64,000 bases of DNA from Callaeas wilsoni (Eukaryota > Chordata > Aves > Passeriformes > Callaeidae). The stretch covers positions 1 through 64,000 of the forward strand of contig VWPU01004889.1 in the NCBI GenBank assembly GCA_013398955.1. Reading direction: 5' to 3'. Made by a program: the position numbers and the translations under genes. The stretch's first letter is position 1. Each line of letters starts with the position of its first letter. This document shows, in pieces, positions 1 through 13,800 of this stretch. The notes under the pieces were generated by a model. It was not told the origin of the DNA. It was given only the letters and a program-made list of their open reading frames with translations, and ran no database searches.

Positions 1-18
1 GAGAGGAGAGGAGAGGAG
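1..18. repeat. Short AGAGG tandem repeat at the window edge
   Basis: The window opens with three and a half copies of a 5-bp unit, AGAGG. It may be the end of a longer array lying outside the window. No function is visible. Confidence 0.7.
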
Positions 19-1041
19 TTCTGGATAAAAGGACGATTATTTAGTGACCACTTGAGGGATGAATAAAAGTTAAAGCATGTTACTAAGGACATTGTCAAAA
101 TGCTTCTTAAACAAGCAACTGACAAGCCTGATCCAGTGTTTGACGATTCACTCAACAAAGACATGTTCCCTAATGTCAAGTCTGAAAATCCCCTTATACA
201 AATTTGAATTAAACATTGAAATAATTAAATTCGGAGTACTGCAATGTAGCAGCAGAAGTTGGGTGACAGCATTCTGAGCAGAGAGGTTTTTCATACTAAT
301 TTTTGCTGTTGCTAAGAGAATATTTGCTTACTGTCACTCTCGGTATGTCAGACCCTCCACTGGTGGTGACCAAGTGCAGATAATAAAGACAGAGACCAAG
401 CCCCTCCTTTAGCTTCTTTTACCTGTAGAGGATAGCATCTATACTGAGGCATATTAAAATAGTTGGTTTCAGCAAAACGGAACTGAACTATCACTTGCCA
501 TTGTCAGTACAAATACTAACATAGAGCACATACTCAGCACACAGAGTAATCTGCGGCAACTCAAAATAAGTTCTGTCTGATTTACCTTTACAGTAGAAAA
601 CCTTGCCTGTCTACTAAAATAGACTAGAATGATAGACAATGATTCTTTGCCTCTGCTGTGCTGCTGAAGCAAAGAAACTCAAAGCTGCAGTGGACAGCAG
701 CTAAGCTTCACTGGCTTCTCCAAAAGGGCATGTTTAAAAGGATGTAGCAGGAGAGAAGCTCCCATCCCATATCAAGGAAAGCAACAGTAAAGATGAAAAT
801 ACCATTTTCAATTTTCTGACCAAGGCCCTGGCATCTTGGCATACTACAGAAAACATCAGAAAAAATTCACTGAAGTCAAGGTAGCCGAAGGTCCCTCCTG
901 GAGTTTTCTAAACTTCCTTCAACTTAGTTGTATGCAAGGACATCAAACGTATTTTGTGGAAAGGGCTGAATACTATGTGGAATTACAGAAATTGGCTTCT
1001 ATATATGTTCAATATTGCATTACTTTCTCTGGAGCAGATTC
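19..1041. other. Unassigned AT-rich sequence
   Basis: Only short open frames (under about 110 codons) occur here. The longest runs into the neighbouring CR1 element and has no recognisable protein content. I see no repeat family, RNA gene or promoter that I can name. Confidence 0.55.
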
Positions 1042-1664
1042 ACAGTGCCCTGGCAGCCAGGAGGGCCAACTATGTCCTGGGGCCATCCGGCCCAGCATCG
1101 CCAGCTGGGCAAGGGAGAGGATTGTCTCGCTCTTCTCTGGGCTGGGCTGGCCTCATCTCTAGTCCTCGGGGCAGTTTTGGGTGCCACAATAAAGACATTA
1201 AGCTGTTACAGAGTGTCCAAAGGAGGCACACGTTCTGGAGGGGAAGCTGTATGAGAAGTGGCTGAGGGCACTTGGTGTGTTCAGCCTGGAGAAGAGGAGA
1301 CTGCGGGGAGACCTCATTGCAATCTGCAGCTTCCTTGTGAGGAGAAGAGGAGGGGCAGGCACTGATCTCAGCTCTGTGGTGCTGAGTGACAGGACCTGAG
1401 GGAACAGCCTGAAGTTGTGTCAGGGAAGGTTTATGTTGGATAGTAGGAAAGGGTTTTCACCCAGAGGGTGTTTGGGAAGGCTCCCCAGGCTCCCCAGGGC
1501 AGTGGTCACAGCACCAAGGCTGCCAGAGTTCAAGAAGCATTTGGACAATGCTCTCAGGCACAGGGTATGACTCTTGGGGATGGTGCCATGTAGGGCCAGT
1601 AGTTGGATTCAATGATTTTTTTGGGTGCTTTTCATTCAACTCAGCATATTCTATGATTCGATCC
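1042..1664 (+). mobile_element. CR1 LINE, 5'-truncated 3' end
   Basis: This is the 3' part of a chicken-repeat-1 (CR1) non-LTR retrotransposon in sense orientation. It begins in the end of the ORF2 reverse-transcriptase region (GTGTCCAAAGGAGGCAC and CAGCCTGGAGAAGAGGAGAC are CR1-typical strings) and continues through the usual 3' untranslated region (AGGCTGCCAGAGTTCAAGAA, ATTTGGACAATGCTCTCAGG). It ends in the CR1 tail of the ATTCTATGATTC type at about 1650-1664. Stops and frame breaks interrupt all frames, so it is dead. Truncation at the 5' side is the normal result of CR1 insertion. The open frames across it (836-1265) are chance frames, not genes. Its fairly clear resemblance suggests a moderately young copy compared with the one at 33.7 kb. 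Confidence 0.9.
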
Positions 1665-4080
1665 AGGTAGAGTTTGGTTTCTGTTTCTTTCTCTGTCTTC
1701 TATTGTTTTATTCTGACATCTACTGCTTTTCTGAGTGTCGTTCTGTTCTTTCCTCTGTAATTTTGTCTCTTCTTTATATCCAGGAAGTAGAATGGAATGT
1801 TCAAAAAATCGTCATCCAGCTTCACAAGTGACACTCCAAAAATGTGTGAGGCAGCTCACACTTCAGTGAATAAATCCATCTGCAAATTTCTGCCTGGGTT
1901 TGCACTAAGTTCACATTCATTTCATTTCATAATGTCTCATTTCACAAAAATAGGGGCATTGTTTTCTCTTTTATTAAAAAAGTGAAATCCTGAGCAATCT
2001 GAATGTAGAGTGAACAGCAAAAAAAAAAAGTATCCAAGCCCAACGGGAACACCTAAATCCAGCAGTAAACCTTGTTTATCTTCCATTCAATAATATGACA
2101 GTACCTACATGCAACTTTTTTAAGTATAAAGGCGTTCAATAAATATATGAAGAAATTTCTAGTGATTGGATTCCTCCTTTCTTTTTCTTCTTTGAAAACT
2201 TCAGTCAAAACCAAGCAGAACCAAACCTGTTCCCCCCAAACCCCAGAACAAACAAAATAAAATCTCAAATATTCCATCTGCACATACTTGTTTATGCCCC
2301 TGAATTAAATAAGCCAAATAACTGCGACAAAGAGACATTGGCTCTCGGCTGCACGCCGTACCACTAATGGGGAGCAGAATGTAAATTCCACACACGGGAG
2401 AATATTTTCATGTGGTAACTCAATACTTTTCCAAATTGGATTCAAAGAGACTTCAAGCAGCAACTTTGCTTTTTATTAGAAATATTAATTTTCAGGGCAA
2501 ACCTTTTTGTCTTCTGGCTTCTTTGGCAATTTTCTGTCATGGGTCTCGTGAACATCACATGAAGAAAATTCTGCTCATTCAGGGTTTCAAAAGGTTAAAA
2601 GAAAATTACTGCCTTTTTTTATTTTTTTTTCTGGATTAAAAACTTTGTTCAGTATTTGCTATATGCGGCTCTCACATGTAGTCTTCCTGTGAGTTTATGC
2701 AGCTGTTTTGCTTTCTGTTGCTGTGCAAGTAACGACTTTCTGGACTAGTCCAGGGCTTTGCTTTTGTGCTCCATTCTCAGCCCACCGTTTCACAACAGCT
2801 ATTTTTTCCCCTCTTACCAGAAGTGTTTGCTTGTCCTCTGCACTGGCTGTTTGCTGGCCTGTCCACAACATGCACACATGTTCTTCAGGGTCTTCATGTA
2901 CTCCCCCAACCATCACCATACTGCCACTTACTCAAAACACCTTCTGATATATGCAGCTCTTTCTGCACTATGCTGGCATTTCCCTTCCTGCTATAAGGAA
3001 AGATAAAACTTTTTTTTTTAATCTGATAAGAAATGAAATTTTTGATAACTGGTTACTGAAAGAAACATAACAGGTCAACTTCTCTCCTTCTACTACGAAC
3101 GTTCCTAAGTTCCCTCTGGGTATTCTTGCACAAAGTTTCTCCAGTTCTTTTGATGACAGGTCCTTATGAATTCCAACTTATACATTAATCATAATCTAAT
3201 AAAAAACACCTCCAATCATGAACTCAGTTATTTACTCTGATTGTTTCCTCTATTTTTTACCTTTTCCACAGTCAGTGGCATTGCTTTTATTGTTTTATTT
3301 GTTTCTGGAGTGCAATGGATGATGAGTCTGTCCATGATTAGGATTTTCAAAGTAGTTAACATTTTCTTATTCAAATATAAAGAACAGGGAAGAAATGGAC
3401 TCAGCACATGGAAAACTTAATCTAGCCAATGTCTGAGTTCAAACTGAAAAGAAATATATTTGTTTCAAATAATCTTAATGTGTTTTTTTTAATCTAAATG
3501 ACATTTCAAGGTTTTAACATTATCTTCTTTAAATTATGTTGTTTTATAAGTAATGAAATGTAATGAAGTTATAAAACCAAAAGCACAGCTTTAAAATTTC
3601 AAGAGGAAATATATAAACATTTCCAAAATGGAAAACACTTTGTTTAGAAATGTTCAAACTACATAGCTCAGTGTTTGACATGGTCTGCTTTTTATTTTGC
3701 CCAAATTATTTGCAAATCTTTAACTTCCTAAGAAAATGTTTTTACCAAATTCACTGTTTATTGAATTTTTCACAGATCTACTGTGAATATGACAGAAAAA
3801 TAGCAGTGACTATCATCTGTCACAAAACAATATGCTGTTTTAAAAAAAATTGGTTATGATAGACATAGAAATAGGGTTTATTTATATATGTCAGGTATAT
3901 GAACAGTCTAGAATGCAATAAAGGTCTAGAGGATTTGGTTATATATATGTCTTATTCAAAATTATGCTGGTCCTTCATTTTTAATAAGTACATGATATGT
4001 CTCTGGCTTCTCTCTGCACCTGAAGTTAAAATTTCTTAGAAATTTCTATATTTCAAATGCATTTTATAATGGGTGTGAGT
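1665..4080. other. Unassigned AT-rich sequence
   Basis: Contains short A and T homopolymers (for example near 2020 and 2617-2631) and only short chance open frames. No gene, RNA or mobile element recognised. Confidence 0.5.
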
Positions 4081-4175
4081 TTTGGTTTTTGTTTGGAGGT
4101 TTTTTGGTTTTGGGTTGGTTTTTTTTTTTTTTGATGAGGGTGGGGGGAATAAAACCAAATCAAAACAAAATAAAA
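4081..4175. repeat. T/G-rich then A/C-rich low-complexity tract
   Basis: A T/G-rich half with TTTTGGTTTT-type strings and a run of 14 T is followed, after a short G-rich spacer, by an A/C-rich half (AAAACCAAATCAAAAC). The two halves are roughly complementary, so the tract could fold back on itself. It is simple-sequence DNA with no coding content. Confidence 0.6.
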
Positions 4176-5140
4176 TTCTCTCTCAAGTCCCATTAGCATT
4201 TTCAACTTTCACTCACCTTTCTTACACAGGAAAGGCTGTGACAGTATATGACACTTCTTTAACTTGAACACTACTGGAAAGATTTCTCCATCTTCATCAA
4301 CTGGCTGGTCTTTTCAAGTGTTACTTACATCAGGAAGGTCAAATAATCAAAACCCCACATTGTTCTCAGACTACTTCTGGAATATATGTACATATGCAAT
4401 CAACCTTCACCTTCAAGAAGCTTTTAATAGAAATTTTTGTCAGAAATATTCTGGAATGTTTTAACATTGTTAAAATGCCGTGTTTAACATGGTAACAGTT
4501 CTGTGTATTGGGAGACATCAGCTACATATATTTGTGCATACTTGTAACAGGCAAATATCCACAAGTCAAAACAACATTGATGTAGCAAGAAAAATATGGA
4601 AACAATTTCACTATGAGTGAATTGACTTGACAAATTCATTGACTTTGCTTAGAATAATCATCCTTTGCATAGCTCCTGCTACATTTTATGTAAAAAAGGG
4701 AAGGTGAAAACCAATCTTCATTTTCCCATGAGCAATTCCTCATCATTATTTTAGAAATATTTTTAAGAAATTCAAAATTGAATATAAGTACTAGGATACA
4801 ATCTTAAGGATAAAGTCTTAAGAAATTTAAATTCTCATTATTTCCACTTTAGCTCATCAGTCCATTTTACCAATCCTTACCTCCTTATCTTCAAGAAAAG
4901 TGCTTTTGAGGTTCTTCTTCTATGCCAGCCTAATGCCTTGACAGAACAGCTTGGGATTTCTAGATACAGAGTCAGAGTTAAACTCCTCTTTTTCCAACGA
5001 TTTTACTGCACTGGAGCTGTAGATGTGATAATCACTAAAGGCAGGGTTATTAATAATTACATATTTAGTTACTGTCTATGTGAAGATGGGGGGGTTGGAT
5101 GGAGCGGGTATTTTACGAGTTTTTTAAATTATTATTAATT
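4176..5140. other. Unassigned AT-rich sequence
   Basis: Nothing recognised: no open frame of note, no known repeat and no RNA gene. Confidence 0.5.
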
Positions 5141-5310
5141 ATTTAATTTTTTGTTTGGGGGGGTTGGTTTTTTTGTTTGTTTGTTTCTTTAGTTTTGGTG
5201 GTTTTGTTTGTTATTTTGTTTGTTTGTTTGTGTTTTTGTTTGTTTGGTTTGGGTTTTGGTGGGGGTTTTTGGTTTTGGTTTTGGTTTGGTAGGTTTTGTT
5301 GTTTTTCTTG
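5141..5310. repeat. G/T-rich simple repeat, interrupted GTTT/GGTTTT
   Basis: About 170 bp made almost only of G and T on the + strand, with GTTT and GGTTTT units and short G runs. The 93-codon open frame starting at 5177 (Phe, Gly, Val and Leu rich) is a by-product of this composition and not a gene. Confidence 0.85.
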
Positions 5311-8300
5311 GATAAAGTTAAAACTGCCTATGAAACCTCAGTCAGGGAATAACCAATGGAAAAAAAAAACCATGGTACTGCATGTAATACATCTGAGATA
5401 TCTTTCTATGACCAGAATTCTGAAAGTGGATGCACACATAGTGGACATAAATATGTAGTGGTAGTATCATCGATATCTCTCTTTCCAACTCAAATATGGC
5501 TCTGCACTGAAAATTACTGTCTCATTGCAGGACTAGATTGTCCGCTTCCACTGAATTTTACCAAATTCTGGTTAAAGATCGAAAACAATATGAAAGCCTT
5601 ATCAGTTTTATATATCCCTATATTCTGGGAATCTTAAATGGAAGAAATTATGTACCTTGCAATTTTTCCTGTAGAATTGTTTATCTGGGAACTTAATTGC
5701 CAGTCTTATGCATTTCAAAAGAAAAAGAGAACTTACTTTATCCCTACAAGGTACTACAGGAAGATCAACAAAGCTCTATAGTCAACAGAATAAAATACTG
5801 TTGGCAAAGCTGACAAAATCCATGTAATTTCTTTACTCATGTCCACAGCCAGATGGGGATATAAATGTAATGTTATTTTCTTGAGCTAAGCTCTATTCTC
5901 AGACTGAATCAAGATGTAAATGGACTTATTCCAATGCCGCCTGGTGGTGACCAAAGTACTGTAAAACAGCTGATATTTATACAGTTACAATTACGGCCAC
6001 AATTTTTTTGTTCAACACACGGGTCTATACTCCCAGCTTGAGGAAGATACCTCTGTCATTTTGTTGTGCATCATGTGTTTCTGTATTTTCATGCAATAGA
6101 TTAATCATAATTAATCTAATAAAAATCCTGTATTTCAGAGGCAGAATGTAAAACACACAGGTATTGTGAAATAATTCCAGCTGTAAACAACTAGTTCAAT
6201 TAACCTGCAAAACTAAGAGATGTTCAGTATCCACCACTTCTCTCTTAAGTATATTTGAAATTTCTTATCAGAAGTCCACTAGACGGTTTTAATTTCCTTC
6301 CAAAAACCCCCCTATATCTTCAAAAGTAATGTAAAAATGAAGTAAAATGAAAGGAAATTCCCAGAAATTTATAATGCCATGGAGCAGGCAAACTTCGGCA
6401 AAAAGAAAAATTGGTCTCCTTAAAGACAGCCATGCTCAGATAATTTGAATAAAACTTGATTTCTCCATTCTCATCCAAGTGGAATCTTTTTCATAATAGT
6501 TTGAGTGGAAAAAAAAAAAATACCTGCAAAGAGAATAAACCAGTTAAAATACTTTTTTTGTGGAGTAAGGTTTTCTACTCTGTTTACTTTAATTAAGCAG
6601 AGATTTTTTTTTTTTTTTTGGTGCTTGTTCAGTGAATTCCCACTTCTTGAATTTCCATACCCCATATGTATTTAATACATTAGAGTCAGGAAAAGTCACA
6701 GACAAACACAAAGCCAAATTCACTTTTTTGCTAAAAAGACTATTCAACTTTGACTTAATGTCCACAATGTGCTCTGTATGATTTGTATTTCAAAACTCCA
6801 AGTTGACTTACTGCATTTGCTTTAATCAGCTTTGTTTTCACAGGGCCAGAGTTGCTCTTTTTTAATTAACATAATGAACAAACAGGAGTTATCTCATATC
6901 TTAGTTTGTCTCTGTAGAAGGGTTCATTAAAATGACCGGATTTATCTTGTTAAACAGGAATACTCATTCTATGCTAACACTTTCTCTGCTACATACAGGA
7001 TAGAGCTACAGATAAAACAATTTAATTCATTTAATTTCTGTTCCCCAGTAATAATTAATGTGTGAGAGCAGGACTTCAGTCTAGGGAGTGTGGGCTGCTA
7101 TCCCTCCTCTCCAGCATAAGCACCTTGACTGGTCTTACAGACCACCTGCACCTGGTGGTACCTGCTGCAAGATATTTTCCCAGCACAAGGAGGCACCTAC
7201 TGTCCAAGACATTGTTAAGGGGAGCCAGGAAGCAGGTCCCACTGTTTGAACATACCCTTAATGAACCATTAGAGCAAGAATAGTAACCCAGTCTTTCACC
7301 TTTGGCTATTTGAACTTCCAAATACATTGATGGTTGTCCAAACCCTGAGATAATAATGAACCTGCAAAAGTAAATTTAAGTTTTTATAGGACTTGAGTTT
7401 GATGGGATTTCAATAAAATGTATGCAGAAGAATCTTATAACTCCTGAAAAGGTCAAGTATTTCTTCCTATTCAGTTTTAAGCTAACCCAAAACAAAACAC
7501 CAGGAAAAAAAAAAAAAAAAAACAACCTCAAACAAAAAGACAACTTTTAAAAGGAAAAAAGTTCGCTCTAAGTTTCTTCCATAGCTTTGATATAATTTTA
7601 TATCTGCATTTTTAGCTCATGCGGTTATGTATATCACACCAGTATATCACTGCCAAGATCTGTGAAGCATTTCCTAAAAATGTGTGTTCCATTTTAAAAT
7701 GCCTCACATAGTAATTGCTGGTTTATATACATTTCACTTGAAGTCCACATATGAACCAAAGACTAAGAAGCAAGCTCAATCACATCCTTAGTAAGACTGG
7801 ATTCTGCCTCCTCTAGACATCACAGTAAGCCTGATACACCTCAGGGTCTGTGCAGGTAGAAAAAACCTACCCTGCAGCAATTGTACTGCCTGTTCAAAGG
7901 ACTCTGTCTCACAGCAGCACTAAGACACTTCACTACAGGAGGAGGATTTGTGGGGTCATTTCTTGTCCCGCACCAAACCCCTCATCACCACTAATGCCTT
8001 GATGTTCTGTTGGCACATAGGGTGGCAAGGTCCCCCATTGTGCTGCTGTTGAAAAGGATTACCTTATAGTGACACAGTCCTCTATGTTTTCTTACTGCAT
8101 CTCTTCAAGTTGCCTTTAATTGCTCTGAGGCAGAGCTCAGAGTAGCTTTTCAGTCAAACATTTTCTGAAGTCAACTGTTGAGTGTTTTTGGAGTGTGCCA
8201 AAGGTGCTCAATGTATACTTTATTCATACTATAAAATTGATTCCTGCAATTATGGTCACCAGACTTGTTCAGGGTGAGGAGGGGTTTCTCTTTATATACT

Positions 8301-10429
8301 CCCATGCAATGCTAGTCATCTTTAGGATCAAATAGCATTTAGAAAGTTTCCTATGGTGACTAGGCTTACGGTTTTAATAACTTCCTAACTCCCACAGAAA
8401 AGGTTTTCATCTCACCCTACAGAATTTATGAGAGATCTTCCCCATATGAAAGCATGAAGTCTGATGAAGGCATCATGTTTGTATCAATTAAAGTGGCATG
8501 ATATTAATTAATTCTATGGCAAGCCCATTATTAGTCTGCTTTGGAAACATTTAATAACTCTGTTGGGTTCACTTTATAAATGGCAGATGATTTTACAAAG
8601 TATAATAGGATGGAATTCAAGTTTTTTTGAAGGGAGAGTGGGAGCTTCAGAAAAAGTTTATTAAAAAGTCCTGCCACCAAGTCCAATGGGCAGAAAGAGC
8701 TCTTCTGTGTATTTAAACTCCTTCTCAGAAAAGGGTTTAAAAGAAAGTGAATCCTTCCTTAAACTCAGATTTTGGCAACAGTTTAAATTTAAGGGAGTTA
8801 TAGAGATGTATTTAAATCACTTTATACTGCAATTTCTAATGATGGCAAATCAGATAGATTTATAAAAATTAATTATTTATTAAACAGATAAAAGATAACA
8901 GGTGCAAGATTCTAATCAGAATTACTTACTACACGTATAAAACTAAAAAGAACTAGTATTAGATTACAGAATGACATAAAACAATGCATGACATAAAGGT
9001 ACTTATATTAAAGCTGGAAAAAGAAATAGAATTGATTAGGAGTCAAATGTAATTTACCACCAAAACAATGATAATGGACACAGATTCCTTCAGTGAAACC
9101 CTGGGAGTGATGCAGGTGACCCTGCTCATGGGAGGAACTCCCCACATTTCCAGGAAAATGTACAGAAGATTTCTACTTTGTGGAAGTTTGCTGTGGTTTT
9201 TATCATTGTAAAGTAAATGGCTGTCAGTCAAAAATCCAGCTTAATTTGTCAAATCTCACTTTGAAAGTAGGATGTTTTTGGCAGCTGGGAGATGCCAGAG
9301 CGCTGCTAGCTTCATGGCACCAAAATAACTCACTGCAAGATGGCTTGTCACGTTTGAGTTATCTTGCTGGCCAACAAGCAACAGTTAAGTACTTGTGGGG
9401 GGTGAGATGTCCTGCTACAAGCTTACAATCTCTGTTCCGAAAATTACATATGGAATTTGACAGTGGGCCCACAGCAATGTCTACAGCCTATTGATGTCCT
9501 TACACGCTCTCAGCACTTACCAGCTATTTAGGTTTTAATATGAATGTTTTATGTAAAGATAAATCTTGAGTCCATATTTCAGCATGGTTGAAAGGGACCT
9601 TCAAATGTCTCTGAAGGATTGTCTTACTGTGCATGCTCTCAATATGAACCGGGTTAGAGTCTTTAAGGAAAATTTAGATGGGTGTAAAGACAAAATCACA
9701 ACTACTTTCAAAGAGAAGCCAGTAGCAGCTAAGCCAATTGACTCATGAAATCATCCGTCTTCACCTGTTCTAGAATCTAAATATATTCTTAGTAAAAATA
9801 GTGTAGTGGTTTTTTTCTGATTGTAATTTTTTTTCCAAAAACATAAGGTGAATTTGAGCAGATTTTAGAGGCAAAATTGTACAGGGTGGGATATAATCTC
9901 AAGTAAAACATTAAATGTTAAATTAGAGAAAATAAAAAAGGAGGGAGAAAGCAAGGTCAGAAAATAATTTTTGAAGTACCAAAATAATTTTGTTTTAAAA
10001 TATTAATAAATTTTAAAAATATGTATGAGGTTCAAGGATCTTCTGAGCACAGTCATGAGAAAACATTTTCTGTATGAATAGAGCTACAAAAATTAAATTG
10101 AAGAACATGTAGACTTTCACACTGCTTGAGTCAGAGAAGGTTACTCTTAGTTTATTTTATAATAAATACAGCATAGTAGACAGCCAATAAATATTTTTAC
10201 TATGACAATGTGTTAAGCTTTTCAAAATATTTGATTTTTTTGTTGTTGTTTTCATTTTAAGGAGTCTATTATATTTATTTTATTACAAAGACAAAATGCC
10301 TTTTTTCTGAAAATTATGTAATCTTTCAAAAGGTATTTGATGAAAAATATATGGTACACCCCACAGCAGTTCTTTCTTTGTCAGGAAACCTAGCTCAGGA
10401 CAGGAAGCAGTGCAAGAGAAGTAATACAC
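5311..10429. other. Unassigned AT-rich sequence
   Basis: About 5 kb with no recognisable gene. It holds a T run at 6605-6619 and an A run at 7505-7522. Two stretches, 7062-7290 and 7780-8060, are more GC-rich than their surroundings, but I could not match either to a gene or repeat family. Open frames stay at or below about 104 codons, with no family motif. Confidence 0.5.
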
Positions 10430-10866
10430 GGACTGTGAAGAAGGGACCAGGTGTGAAGGCGCCATCCCGGGTTCCAGATTGTAATACCAATTCAGTCAGG
10501 GTCTTGGGGTGAACTTCTGCATCGCATCTAAAGGTGAACTTGGGCTCATGAGCACAGGCGTCAATACTTTTTTCACCCTTACTCCCTCAAAACAAGAAGT
10601 ATGAGCAGCGATTCTCTAAGACAAGGAAGTCTCTGCTAGGAGCCAACAGTAGTTTACAAAGCGGTTCTTATCTGGGACGAAATGCAACTTGCAAGGTAGT
10701 CACATACTTTGTGATCAGCCCTGCAGCCCTTAAATTTTCAAAGTATCTTCGGCATGATTCAGAGAGCCATGGTGTATTTATAATTATGATATCTGTTACT
10801 GATAAAAAGGAAGTAGCGAGTTGTTTCATTTTTCCTCTGGGACAGAACAGAGACACAAAACAGACG
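10430..10866. promoter_or_regulatory. CpG-enriched patch, possible regulatory or conserved element
   Basis: I count 11 CpG dinucleotides in this 437-bp stretch, including those in GGCGCC and CCCGGG contexts. I found essentially none in the preceding 400 bp and one or two in the following 450 bp. Open frames run on both strands through its right half (10668-10949 on -, 10711-11067 on +) without recognisable protein content. Retained CpGs in a CpG-depleted background can mark an unmethylated element, a conserved noncoding element or a younger insertion. The sequence alone does not decide between these. Confidence 0.3.
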
Positions 10867-13800
10867 ATCAGATTTCTCCACAAACATGTATGGAAAACTG
10901 AAGTTTCATGGAGAATCATAAAAACCCTTAGGTATATTGGAAAAATCATATTATTGTCAAGAAAACTGGAATTCCATAATCAAATTTCATTATATGATGA
11001 AATCCACTGCAAAAAAAATACGCATTTAACAGATTGTGAATTAGGGATCTGCACTGTTTACTGCTAAATCTTTTCATTTCAATGTTTTTAAAGATGTATT
11101 TACAATACACTCTAGTTAAGTTTCAGGCATAAAAATACTGTGCCCTACTCTGCATTCAGCTACTTATTCCTCATTAATATACTTGAGACTGGCTAAAACC
11201 AGAGATTCATAGGAGAAATTCATTTTTGAATATATCAGGAAGAGAAATTTTAGTATTACATTTCATTGGAAATACAGCATTTTTCTTCTTTTCTTTTATT
11301 CAATCTGAGTAGACGAACTGACTCCCAGCTTCTTCAGCCAAACAGGAGACAGAAAGAATGCCAGGTGGTGAATATATTTAGTCAACAAATAATAAAGTTC
11401 AAACACTTTTCTACATGCCATCTGCATACCAATATGTAACAATGAAGAATTTTTTAAATTACTTTAAATACTGAGCACATTTTAGGAAAATAATGAAGGT
11501 CACATAGCCCTTCCTCTTATTCAGTAGTAGCACCAAGTAGCCTGGAAATTATCCTGTCATATTCTCTTAGAGAGATTTTCCATTGGTATAAGAAATTATG
11601 TTTTATGTTGTACGTGTTAAACATGTTGTCAGTGTCTTCACTATGAGAGCCAGCAGAACTGACACTGTCTGTAGAGCATGTAAATGCAGAACTGTGACTC
11701 ACCAAACAAGGTTTTGAGACACCAAACTTTTGTGCTTGGAGAACTCATTTGTTTCTTATTAACACTCACTGAGCGGTATTCACCTGGAACACTTGAGAAG
11801 CCCAGCTTTTGGTGTTTCCTGTATCTCACACAGATACTGTTTTCCACTGAAACTTTGAGTTATTGTAACAGTTCAGTATTGGAAGATATTTTTCCACTAT
11901 ACTATTTCTGAGTATTGTATAAATTTTCCTCTGGATAAAATTCATAAACAAGTCCCAAATTTAGGCCTGTTCTGTATTGTTTGTTTGGATCGTCATATCA
12001 CTGAGTCAGACTCTTTGCTCTATAGCTAGATAAATAAACCAAGCTCAGAACATGTGGTGCTTTCTTTTTGGAGATTTAGTTTACAATCTGCTTTTGAAAG
12101 AAAATGTAATGGTGTTTCACAGATGGGTACTACCCTGCACTAGAAAAGTATTTAAGGCCCTCTTCCATTCTCAGCATTACCTCTTTAGTTTGCTGTAGCT
12201 AGCTTTAACCTGAACAAGTTAGTTACTGGTAAGTGTTCCCTCAGTTAATTGTTTCTTCCTGGTTGCCTAGTTGTCCTAGATGCACAGGGTTTAGGGTTGC
12301 ACCCTGAAGCCTGAGTGTAGCTACTAGAAACTGTGACATACAGGGTTACAGAGTCTAGGTATTTTGCTTTACTGCGAATTGGCTAACTGGCCCAACGTTC
12401 CCGTTATTAGAAAAAACATCTAATTTACAGGTAAGAAATAGGTTGAGGGTGTGCAATATTCTCATTACAGCAGGATCCCTGGTAAATAAATACCCCTACA
12501 ACTTTTCATTTGAAAAGACGAGTATGGAACACATTTCATGAAGGTACGGTGTCAATAGAGTCAGGAACAAGGTAGCTTGCATGTATGTATGAGTAGCATA
12601 AGATTTTTATAATTAGAAAGATTTGTTGATTACAGTGGAGCTGTTTCTTTATAAATTTCTTTAATTTGTTTGATTACAAAATATATCATCCATTCCTTGT
12701 GATAGCATTTGCCAAAAGACCATACTGAAATTCACTAACATAATTACTACCCAGTTAACTAGAGATGTCATAATGTGTGTGCGACTCTTTCTAAAGTGTT
12801 CCCTCCAAGAAAATCTCCACTCTTTTCAAAAATAAGACTCACATTGATACAGAATTATGGTGACTTCACCTGCACCACGCCTAGAATAAAACAGAAGAAG
12901 AACAGATGCAAATTTGTCTTAACCCCTTGCCTATTATACAGAAGAGCAATGTCATCTTTTAACTATCTTTTCAGCACTGTTATTATGACTTTAGAGAAGG
13001 GCAGAGTATTGATTAACTTCCATAACCAACATGGAACCAAATCAGAGGAATATTAATTGCTGAGAAATCTTCATAAATTGAAGTGGAATTGGATAGCCTG
13101 CAAAGAAGATTAAGGGCTGCTTTTCTCTCTCTTTTTCTACTTCTGAAATTCTATTATTATGGTGAGAAAAGTGATAGCTTCTTGTATCCACAGAGAATAC
13201 TTTCATTTTTTTCAATCATGTAAATTTCATTTGTTCAGACATCTATAATGAGACAGAGGTAGCTTACAATAATTTACATTTCAATCTCCCAAATGCATGT
13301 GAAGTGGAAAACAGTTCTGTGACAATAAAATTTTATTAGCTCAGCTAAGTGTAATTTACAGTTAATATATGAAAAACTTCTCAGTTCACTTCATTCTGTC
13401 TGATAAGGCAGAAAGAGCAATATATTAACATAATGGATCTGTGAAGTGGTTAACACTGTTTACTCGACATGTCTATTACACATGGAATTTTAATTTGAGG
13501 CTTTTTCAAGGAAGGTGACATCAAAAATTGACAGCTATTGATTTGGCAGCAAGGTGATTTAACTGTTTTTACATAAATAAAAATCAAAATCCAATTAAAC
13601 TTGACTTTCTAGCTGAACTATTTATCACTGACAGAATTGTGGGTGATGACTACTGCCACATAATAATTCAGGAAAGGGAGAACCCCTTGCTTTCCAGGTT
13701 ATCTGCAGATACAGAAGACCCAGGGGCATCTAGGCCTCCGTCTTCTTAGTCGATGTATTATCTGTATGTCCACATCCCCAGGAGTACTTTACAGATAATA

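Noticed and set aside
836..1265. Overlapping + strand open frames of 79-108 codons
   Set aside because: They cross the CR1 3' end and do not follow the CR1 reading frame continuously. They are chance frames in a GC-richer element.
5177..5458. 93-codon Phe/Gly/Leu-rich open frame that could look like a membrane protein
   Set aside because: It is encoded by a G/T-rich simple repeat.
9588..9605. GGTTGAAAGGGACCT, similar to the start of the CR1 3' region on -
   Set aside because: The CR1 tail is missing and nothing further to the right aligns. Too short to call.
12220..12245. CTG|GTAAGTG splice-donor-like string
   Set aside because: No matching exon, promoter or acceptor could be paired with it. 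Single donor strings are common by chance.
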